A DNA stretch of 64,000 bases, taken from the NCBI RefSeq assembly GCF_040784935.1, contig NZ_CP160680.1, positions 2,099,501 through 2,163,500 of the forward strand, read 5' to 3'. The stretch comes from Lewinella sp. LCG006. GTDB lineage: Bacteria; Bacteroidota; Bacteroidia; Chitinophagales; Saprospiraceae. The number at the start of each line of letters is the position of its first letter. Position 1 is the first letter of the stretch. Positions 57,927 to 64,000 of this stretch are shown in pieces. The notes under the pieces are model-generated. The model was not told where the DNA came from and ran no database searches. It saw only the letters and a list, made by a program, of their open reading frames with translations. The translations under genes and the position numbers were made by a program.

Positions 57927-60797
57927 TTATTCCAGCAATACAAAGCCGGCCCAATAAAAAGCAGCAGGATAGGCTTTGCGCATCTCCAGGCGGGCGGCAC
58001 TGAAAGCAGATCGAATATCCTGCTGTTCGGTCAACCAGAAGCGATAGAAGTGTTCCATAAAAAGTTGGGTTTGGTAGTCGGAGATTTGCCAGAGCGTCAT
58101 CATTACATAACGGCTCCCTGCAATCTGAAAAGCGCGTTGTAAACCATAGACCCCTTCTAAGCTTTGCACATCCCCTAAGCCTGTTTCACAGGCTGAAAGA
58201 ATGACCAATTCTGTATCACTTAGGTCAAGGTGACTGATTTCGTAAGCGGTAAGGATGCCGTCTTCTGTTCTTTCTGTAAGTGTACTTTGATTGGTCCAGG
58301 CCGCATTGGCCCCGGCCAGGATCAAACCTGAGCGGATCATCGGGTTTTGGGCTGCTGCGATGTTATGATTTACCTGAGATGTTAACTCATCCGGATCTGG
58401 AAAAAAGTAACCATGTGTAGCTAAATGAAGAAGACGAGGGCTTTTTAAATCATCATTAGGCTTGCCAATTTCCTTAAAGAAAGACTCTGTAGCCTGGTCT
58501 TGAATTTGACTGATGGTGCGAAAGCCTGCCGGTTCAAGTAGGTCTTGTGCATTGATGATTTCAACCTCCGTCCAGGGCAAGGGTTGCCAAGCTGAGCTGG
58601 CACGGGAGGGATCGCTTTGAAAACGCACCCCTCTGTCCATTCCCTCAAAAAAAGAAGAGACATCTGCGGTCGTCGTCATCGATGGCGTAGCATCATAGTC
58701 TATAGCGCCAAATAATACTGCTGTTGCAGCATGTGTAGCTAGATGCGACCTTTTTTCTAGCAACTCCCGACTGCTCGTGAGGAGACTCAGCTGATAAGTA
58801 TCACTCAGGGTCTTCCCTTCTGGAGTAGGCAAAGCCGCCAGATTCAGGCGGTGTAAATTCCCCGCTTTCACTAAGTAGAGTTTACTTAGCTCAGGAAAAT
58901 TGGCTAGCTTTTCATTTAAAGGTTGCCAAATCAATTCATAGATTTGTTTTCCCCGACCAGCGTAAGTGTACAAATCGTTTATGTAGTCTTGTTCTGAGAT
59001 ACCTAATCGCTGTAGCTGCCTATCTAGCTCTTCTTCGGTGCAAAGCGGAATAAACAACGGAGATGTAAGATTTGGCATTAGCAAAAGGACACCAAGTTTA
59101 TTGGTATGTTCCGCTATCCGGTCCGTGTAATGGACAAATTCTAGTACGGCCGCTCCTGACTCCAGTGTACTTTGAATGGTTTGCCAATTGACCTTGTCTT
59201 CAACATTGCCCAATTTTGCTATTTCCCTGGCGAGAATTTTTTCTAATCGATCGGCTTCTTCTTCCAGGGCAGCGAGCTCACTACGGGCATCTAATGGAGT
59301 CGCATACTGCGCCGCCAATTGGCGATGGACACCGCGCAGTTGTTCCAGGTATTCGCGCCCTAGCGAATCAGCGGGAAGGAACTGGTTAACACGCAAAGCC
59401 TTATTAAGTAAGAAGCCACGATGTAGCAGAATTTCGTCGAAGCAAAGGTCAGCCATCTCTGGATACCTTTCGGTGAGGGTGAAGTAATAGTTGAGATTTT
59501 CTCTAAAATCTTCTGCATACTGGGCCATTTCTGTTTCGGAAAGATGGCGTACTGCATTCTGGAGAGGCAAGCGGGAAATTGCTGCCAAAACGCGTAATTT
59601 TTCTGCGGCTTGTCCGAATTCTTTTAAAGCAAATTCCGTCTGAATAAGCTCCCTTAACCCTTTCCGATAACGCCGATGGTGTTGGCCTAAAGCTTGAAGA
59701 ATGATAGAAAGGGAAATAGTTTGCTCTTGTTTAGCCTGCTCGTAGGCTCCCATTTCATAAAACAGACTACCAAGATTCTGCCGGTAGAAGCCGTAACTCT
59801 GGTGAGTTTTCATACCCAAAACCTCTAAGATACTTAAGGCTTTTTCCAAATGATATTGCCCTTTGTCAAAGGCCCCTGTTTCGAGATAAAGGAGCCCTAA
59901 GTGATTATAGAGGGTAGCAGTAAGCTCATCCTTTGATCCAAGTTCTTGCTCCACCTTTTGCAGGGCCAGCAGGTAGTATTTTTCAGCGAGCTGGTAATCT
60001 CTTTTCGCTAAATAGACCGACCCCAGATTGTCTAAAGCTTTTAAATAATCTATATCCTGGGTGTTGCCACTTGATTCATAGTAGGTTTTTACACGCAGGT
60101 AGTAGGTCTCGGCTTTGTCAAACTGATCAATTTCATAATAGAAGGCTCCCAGGTTGAGCAGGTTGAGTACATAATGAGGATGTTGATCCCCCAAAACTTC
60201 CTCCCGTATCTCCAAGGCCTTAAGGTTGAGAGCCTCCGCATCTTCATAATTGCCCAATTCCCGGTAAAGTACCGCTAGATTGCCCAACGCAGCGGCAAAA
60301 GGAGCGCTTCGTTCACCGAAAAGATTACGCCTCACCAGCAAGGCTCCTTTATACAAAGGCTCTGCTGACTCAAACCGCCCTAGTTTCTTATAAACCACTG
60401 CCAGGTTGTTCAAGCTCTTGCCATAGTCTTCGTGTAAATCCCCCAACACTCGTTTGCGGATACGCATGGAGGGCACGTACCACTCCACGGCTTTCTGGTA
60501 ATCTCCTTTGATGTGGTGGATGCGGCCTTCATTGAAGCAGACTGCAGCATAAGCGGCTGATTCTTGTCCACAACAGGTCTCCGCTAAGGCGAAGGCTTTG
60601 GCGTTGATGGCCAAAGCAGCTACAAATTCACGCTGCTCTGTGAGGGCACGAGACTCCTTAATGAAGGCGTCTAGTTCAGGTAGGATAAGCGTTGCGTTGT
60701 TTTGGCCACTCATGCTTAGCACCCAGCTAACTAAAAACAGAAAGGCCAGTGCAGGCCGTAGGGCGTTGTAATTGAACAAGGGTGGAAAAAGGGTCAT
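57927..60797 (-). CDS. Secreted TPR-CHAT protein (caspase-like)
   Basis: A 956 aa exported protein: signal peptide (ALAFLFLVSWVLSMSGQ), about 8-10 TPR units (for example NNLAVVYKKLGRFESAEPLY, GNLAVLYRELGNYEDAEALN) over residues 75-400, a helical linker, and a C-terminal CHAT domain (about 640-956). The catalytic dyad is His795 in HLATHGYF and Cys870 in LSACETGLGD. Bacterial CHAT proteases act in conflict or development pathways; an exported one has unknown substrates. The upstream VF530 gene is 12 bases away. Confidence 0.9.
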   Translation of the reverse strand: MTLFPPLFNYNALRPALAFLFLVSWVLSMSGQNNATLILPELDAFIKESRALTEQREFVAALAINAKAFALAETCCGQESAAYAAVCFNEGRIHHIKGDYQKAVEWYVPSMRIRKRVLGDLHEDYGKSLNNLAVVYKKLGRFESAEPLYKGALLVRRNLFGERSAPFAAALGNLAVLYRELGNYEDAEALNLKALEIREEVLGDQHPHYVLNLLNLGAFYYEIDQFDKAETYYLRVKTYYESSGNTQDIDYLKALDNLGSVYLAKRDYQLAEKYYLLALQKVEQELGSKDELTATLYNHLGLLYLETGAFDKGQYHLEKALSILEVLGMKTHQSYGFYRQNLGSLFYEMGAYEQAKQEQTISLSIILQALGQHHRRYRKGLRELIQTEFALKEFGQAAEKLRVLAAISRLPLQNAVRHLSETEMAQYAEDFRENLNYYFTLTERYPEMADLCFDEILLHRGFLLNKALRVNQFLPADSLGREYLEQLRGVHRQLAAQYATPLDARSELAALEEEADRLEKILAREIAKLGNVEDKVNWQTIQSTLESGAAVLEFVHYTDRIAEHTNKLGVLLLMPNLTSPLFIPLCTEEELDRQLQRLGISEQDYINDLYTYAGRGKQIYELIWQPLNEKLANFPELSKLYLVKAGNLHRLNLAALPTPEGKTLSDTYQLSLLTSSRELLEKRSHLATHAATAVLFGAIDYDATPSMTTTADVSSFFEGMDRGVRFQSDPSRASSAWQPLPWTEVEIINAQDLLEPAGFRTISQIQDQATESFFKEIGKPNDDLKSPRLLHLATHGYFFPDPDELTSQVNHNIAAAQNPMIRSGLILAGANAAWTNQSTLTERTEDGILTAYEISHLDLSDTELVILSACETGLGDVQSLEGVYGLQRAFQIAGSRYVMMTLWQISDYQTQLFMEHFYRFWLTEQQDIRSAFSAARLEMRKAYPAAFYWAGFVLLE

Positions 60798-60809
60798 CTC
60801 AACTTATTT

Positions 60810-61055
60810 TTATTTTTTTGAATCAGCGAGCTCAAGATAAAGTTGCTCCACCTTATCTCTAGCCCAGGGTGTTTTTCTTAAAAATTTAAGACTAGACTTG
60901 ATGGAAGGATCATTTTTGAAGCAATTGATGTCGATTTTCATCGCTAATCGTTCCCAGCCGTAATGTGTGACTAATGACTCTAAAATAGTTAATAATTTCA
61001 CTCCGTGGAGCGGGTTGTTAGGCTGTTCGTTTTTGGGGTTGGGGTTGTGGTTCAT
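60810..61055 (-). CDS. VF530/DUF2132-family small DNA-binding protein
   Basis: An 81 aa protein. [41 protein letters not shown] and [14 protein letters not shown] are the family hallmark; VF530 has a four-helix fold and is annotated as DNA-binding. Function is unknown. It lies 12 bases upstream of the TPR-CHAT gene on the same strand, so may be cotranscribed with it. Confidence 0.9.
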   Translation of the reverse strand: MNHNPNPKNEQPNNPLHGVKLLTILESLVTHYGWERLAMKIDINCFKNDPSIKSSLKFLRKTPWARDKVEQLYLELADSKK

Positions 61056-61076
61056 AAGAGGGGGAGTTTAGTTAAC

Positions 61077-61220
61077 GTGAGGTTTGGGGGGTAAAATCTG
61101 ATCACCAGGTAGTTACTTCCCCCCAACCTCACCGTACTTGGTATTGGGTACTGTGTACTTGGATTAAAAAAGTGTTCTCTCTGAGTACCTGGTACTAAGT
61201 ACTTAATACAGTGAGGTTTA
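61077..61220. repeat. Multi-arm palindromic element
   Basis: GTGAGGTTTGGGGGG (61077-61091), CCCCCCAACCTCAC (61119-61132) and GTGAGGTTTA (61211-61220) are alternating complementary arms. Between the last two, GTACTTGG/GGTACT-type blocks also pair imperfectly. A related TCCAAGTACCAAGTACCGTGAG segment is at 54590-54611. The rest of 61056-61491 holds no gene; a 61-codon ORF at 61211 is not credible. Confidence 0.6.
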
Positions 61221-61377
61221 GTGACGGGATTCCTCTAGTTTCAAGAGCTTTGTGCACCAACCTTACGCTAGTTAGATTTTTAGAAGTGCCTCGAGCGTGT
61301 TCAAAATTAGGTGTATCGCGCAAACCTACCAGTCAGACCGGTCCTCCGTATTTTTTAATTACAGCTTATCAATTAGA

Positions 61378-61385
61378 TACATTTG
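61378..61385 (+). promoter_or_regulatory. -7 promoter box (TACATTTG)
   Basis: TACATTTG fits TAnnTTTG and would give a leader of about 100 bases for the T9SS propeller-like gene at 61492. Confidence 0.45.
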
Positions 61386-61491
61386 ACTGTTTTTAGTCAT
61401 GCACCCATTTCTTAACAGTCTCGAAGATATTTACTTTCTTGTAATCTCCTTTACTGTACAAACAAGTTCTACTCCTAATAATTATTACCTA

Positions 61492-62964
61492 ATGAGCAAC
61501 TGTGCTATAAGAATTGTACTACTTGTTTGCGTATTTATTAATGGTCTTCTTTCTCAGCCCAATAGTTTTTTCGTCACCTACGGTGGAGAAGAACTGGATC
61601 TTGCTTTTGCGTTATCACCTACCCAGGATAATAACTATGTTTTCGTCGGAGGTAGCAGCAGTTTTGGAGAGGGATATGAAAATACATGGTTGGTAAAAAC
61701 AGATATTGAGGGTACGTTGCTTTGGCAAAAAGCTTTTGGTGGTGATTATACAGATACAGGCTATAGTGTACACGAAACTAGCGACAATGGATACTTAGTG
61801 GCGGGAGTGCGCGGAAGATTCGATCCCTTTGGCGGTAACGTCGCTGATGCCTACGCCTTAAAAACCAACAGTGACGGAGATACACTATGGACTTTTTTGT
61901 GGGAAGTAGGCCCAGATTCCAGAGCTTCCTTCGATGCGGTCACAGAAGTCAACGATAGCACCTACATATTAGCGGGCACAACTGATGCGGAAATTAACGG
62001 TGGGCCTCCTAAAAGCATACTCGTAGCACTGAATAGCGATGGAGATCAACTCTGGGAAAAGATGTACGAGCCTTACTCTTATACCTACACAATGATACCA
62101 ACTAGAGAAGAAGGATACTGCATAGGTGGATTTTACGGGGTGCTAGGCGGCTTCGTAGAACCGCTGCTTATCGTTGCGGATATCCAGGGGGACATGATAT
62201 GGACTAAGCGAGGGACAGAATTAGGTATTGGACTTGGTACTGTAACTAGTGTGATACAGGATGAAAATAACAATTATCTGGTTTTGGGTAATACACAATC
62301 TTCTGACCCGGACGTATTTGTTAGTAAACTGGATGTAAATGGTAATCTTTTATGGAGCAGGCGGTACGGTGATTCCTCCATTGATCAGGCTTTTGGAATC
62401 GTTTGCGATGAGGACGGCGGGTATACCTTCGGCGGCAATACGCCTTTCGATCTGGTTACGGGGGATACAACCCCATTAAATGTCTGGTTAGTTCACCTGG
62501 ATAGTGAGGGAGAAATGGTTTGGGAAAAAACTTTCGGCACCGAAGAACGGGATATTGGGAGAGATTTGCAGAAAAGCCCCGATGGCGGTTACGTCATTAC
62601 TGGTTATACCGATCTTTTTTACAACGCTTTCCTCGCCAAAACCGACAGCCTAGGTAATATTGATGTTTTCACTTCGGTCTTTGCGCCCGATTTGTCAGCA
62701 CTATCTCTCGAAGCATTCCCTAATCCCGCCTCGGACGAACTGACGGTTGTTTTACCAGAAAACCTTACCTTATCGGTTGGCAACTTTATTTATACCATCA
62801 CCGATTTATCGGGGAAGACCATCAGGCGAGCCGCGATAACCCGTAATCCGACGGACAAGCACACATCGCTTTCTGTCTCCATTACCGACCTCCCCAGTGG
62901 CTTTTATGTGATATCGCTGAACGATGGTGAAAGAACTTATGCTGCTAAATTTGTCAAACAATAA
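61492..62964 (+). CDS. Secreted beta-propeller-like protein with T9SS C-terminal domain
   Basis: A 490 aa exported protein (signal SNCAIRIVLLVCVFINGLLSQ, from the inner ATG at 61492 rather than an ORF start at 61399). About seven repeats of the type 'GGYLVAG...D-G--LW--- G' follow, e.g. NTWLVKTDIEGTLLWQKAFGG, ATNSDGDTLW, VSKLDVNGNLLWSRRYGD, typical of surface propeller proteins. The end (LEAFPNPASDELTVVLPENL to PSGFYVISLNDG) is a T9SS sorting domain. Function unknown. A degenerate partial copy of its 3' part follows. Confidence 0.88.
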   Translation: MSNCAIRIVLLVCVFINGLLSQPNSFFVTYGGEELDLAFALSPTQDNNYVFVGGSSSFGEGYENTWLVKTDIEGTLLWQKAFGGDYTDTGYSVHETSDNGYLVAGVRGRFDPFGGNVADAYALKTNSDGDTLWTFLWEVGPDSRASFDAVTEVNDSTYILAGTTDAEINGGPPKSILVALNSDGDQLWEKMYEPYSYTYTMIPTREEGYCIGGFYGVLGGFVEPLLIVADIQGDMIWTKRGTELGIGLGTVTSVIQDENNNYLVLGNTQSSDPDVFVSKLDVNGNLLWSRRYGDSSIDQAFGIVCDEDGGYTFGGNTPFDLVTGDTTPLNVWLVHLDSEGEMVWEKTFGTEERDIGRDLQKSPDGGYVITGYTDLFYNAFLAKTDSLGNIDVFTSVFAPDLSALSLEAFPNPASDELTVVLPENLTLSVGNFIYTITDLSGKTIRRAAITRNPTDKHTSLSVSITDLPSGFYVISLNDGERTYAAKFVKQ

Positions 62965-62970
62965 GCGAAG

Positions 62971-63075
62971 CGTTGCCAAAACCGATAGCCTCGGCAACGT
63001 CGATTTTTTCACCTCTGCTTTTACACTCATTGTAGTAGCACTATCTTTAGATAGCATTTCCTAACCCCGCTCGAA
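62971..63075 (+). pseudogene. Decayed fragment of a T9SS propeller-like gene
   Basis: A 105-base non-functional duplicate of the upstream gene: translated, VAKTDSLGNVDFFTSAF then ALSLDSIS-stop matches LAKTDSLGNIDVFTSVF then ALSLEAFPNP in the gene at 61492. A TAA interrupts it at the PNP position. It marks the relic of a tandem paralogue or a recombined 3' end. Confidence 0.75.
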
Positions 63076-63115
63076 AGCACTCTCATATCGAAATACTACA
63101 AAAGTGTAGTCCACG

Positions 63116-63478
63116 CTATTGTATAATAAATAGCAGTATTCTGTCGATCAGATAGATCAATAATGGTCCTAATAAAATTATACGCTTCAGACTCCGTTCT
63201 GGAAAAGTCCACTTTTTTATTGCTACATAAATGAAAGAGGACAAGATTCCAATATTATATACATACTGAACAAATGGCCTGTAGGGATACGGATTATAAA
63301 AGCACCTAAACATCGAGGTATTAGTACTCATAACCTCTGATTGAAATATATGGTATACACTCACGGCTTCTAAGCACACACCTGCCATAAAGATTGCTCC
63401 TAATAACCAGAAAAACCAGCCAATTCTACTCTTAGGATACTGCCCTATTTCCTCGTCGAGTATACTATTCTCTAACAT
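63116..63478 (-). CDS. Small multi-pass membrane protein
   Basis: A 120 aa protein with three hydrophobic helices: WFFWLLGAIFMAGVCLEAVSVY, FVQYVYNIGILSSFIYVAI and ILLGPLLIYLIDRILLFII. A soluble loop with aromatic residues (CFYNPYPYRPF) lies between the first two. No family recognised. AT-rich. It follows the ElaA-type gene on the same strand by 15 bases and may be cotranscribed. Confidence 0.65.
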   Translation of the reverse strand: MLENSILDEEIGQYPKSRIGWFFWLLGAIFMAGVCLEAVSVYHIFQSEVMSTNTSMFRCFYNPYPYRPFVQYVYNIGILSSFIYVAIKKWTFPERSLKRIILLGPLLIYLIDRILLFIIQ

Positions 63479-63493
63479 CTATTTTTTAGATTA

Positions 63494-63976
63494 CTATACT
63501 TTTACCAGAGTCAATTCTTTCCTCCCCCCATAAACCATCCCCACATGAGGAATCCCATCCTCCAGGTAGATCTCGCCTACGGGGTTGAAACCTACGGAAC
63601 CGTAATACCCTCTCAGGTGGGCCTGTGCCGATAACTTGATGGGCACGGCTCCCCAGATGGCTTTTACGTGTTCAATGGCCGTCGTCATGAGGGTGCGGCC
63701 GAGTTTTTGGCCGCGGGCAAAAGGGGCGGTAATCACTCGGCCGATGGCGGCGTAATCCTGGTAGCTGCTCCCTGTAGGCAATAAGCGGGCGTAGGTGGCC
63801 AAAGCACCGTTTTCCGTAAGGCCCAGTAGGTGGTAAGCTTGCTGGTCCTTGCCATCTGCATCGAGGTAGGGGCAGTGTTGTTCTACCACAAAAACCTCCT
63901 GCCGCAAAGCTAGCAATGCGTACAAATGGTCTTTACTCAGTTCATCGTAAGAAAGGCACGAGTAGTGGATTTTCAT
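63494..63976 (-). CDS. GNAT-family acetyltransferase, ElaA-type
   Basis: A 160 aa protein from the ATG at 63976 (MKIHYSCLSYDELSKDHLY). LLALRQEVFVVEQHCPYLDADGKD is the ElaA family signature; GRVITAPFARGQKLGRTLM contains the acetyl-CoA phosphate-binding loop, and AQAHLRGYYGSVGFNPVGE motif B. Substrate unknown. Complete within the window; the frame is open beyond 63976 but only via a TTG at the edge. Confidence 0.9.
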   Translation of the reverse strand: MKIHYSCLSYDELSKDHLYALLALRQEVFVVEQHCPYLDADGKDQQAYHLLGLTENGALATYARLLPTGSSYQDYAAIGRVITAPFARGQKLGRTLMTTAIEHVKAIWGAVPIKLSAQAHLRGYYGSVGFNPVGEIYLEDGIPHVGMVYGGRKELTLVKV

Positions 63977-64000
63977 GGTTGTGGGTTGTCTTAGAAACAA

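Noticed and set aside
61211-61396. 61-codon ORF upstream of the propeller-like gene
   Set aside because: Starts in a palindromic repeat, lacks a domain and contains the -7 box region for the next gene.

Overview
The window looks like chromosomal DNA of a Bacteroidota bacterium, most likely of the Saprospiria/Lewinella type; the rank below phylum is inference. The evidence is the Bacteroidota -7 promoter box (TAnnTTTG) ahead of many genes, three secreted proteins with type IX secretion (T9SS) C-terminal domains (PNP motif plus a terminal GTY/GFY-type strand), lineage-restricted families (DUF4783, DUF4294, DUF1572-type DinB), many short SS-C lipoproteins, and moderate GC with AT-rich intergenic DNA. 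No rRNA, tRNA or CRISPR array was seen.

Layout. 1-8.4 kb is mostly housekeeping: a partial class IV aminotransferase, an RluA-type pseudouridine synthase, rsmG, a possible small RNA, gpmI, a DUF4783 protein, rlmN and an ABC1/UbiB kinase-like protein. 8.5-9.6 kb is an AT-rich pair of membrane proteins, one with an effector-associated domain 11-like (EAD11) module. 9.7-17.3 kb holds a GNAT acetyltransferase, a secreted GH13 glucan hydrolase, a DinB protein, an aldo/keto reductase, a three-gene membrane/DUF2867 operon and a nitroreductase. 17.5-21.5 kb is hppA followed by an intact IS4-family element sitting between hppA and its probable terminator. 21.5-28.7 kb holds an Na+/alanine-type symporter with an extra soluble insert, an AT-rich cluster of three orphan genes, a 7TM-like protein, an M20 amidohydrolase and an MFS permease. 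28.9-42.9 kb holds a metallopeptidase/propeller/barrel fusion, DUF4294, a flippase, an M42 peptidase, an ECF sigma factor, a lipoprotein methyltransferase, a NifU-family protein, an M50 protease, YifB and exonuclease III.

42.9-43.85 kb is a three-unit array built around a GxxExxY gene: two ~214 bp units flank a 496 bp unit that carries the gene. 43.8-49 kb has an aminotransferase, a ureohydrolase and a secreted metzincin. 49.2-51.8 kb is a four-gene operon (sigma, anti-sigma, Spy/CnrX-like sensor, His-rich T9SS-tagged Spy-like protein) resembling CnrYXH metal-stress systems. 52-57.3 kb has a SulP transporter and a two-component system divergent from a small secreted protein with three C-x-P-x-x-C motifs. 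57.3-64 kb has a secreted TPR-CHAT protease-like protein next to a VF530 gene, a T9SS propeller-like protein with a decayed partial paralogue behind it, a small membrane protein and an ElaA-type acetyltransferase.

The most unusual items are the GxxExxY array, the membrane EAD11 pair, the CnrYXH-like operon with a surface-targeted histidine-rich product, the Cys-motif protein beside a Cys-rich sensor kinase, and several families of palindromic intergenic repeats. Start codons were often moved inward from the longest reading frame using -7 box positions, signal peptides and overlaps.
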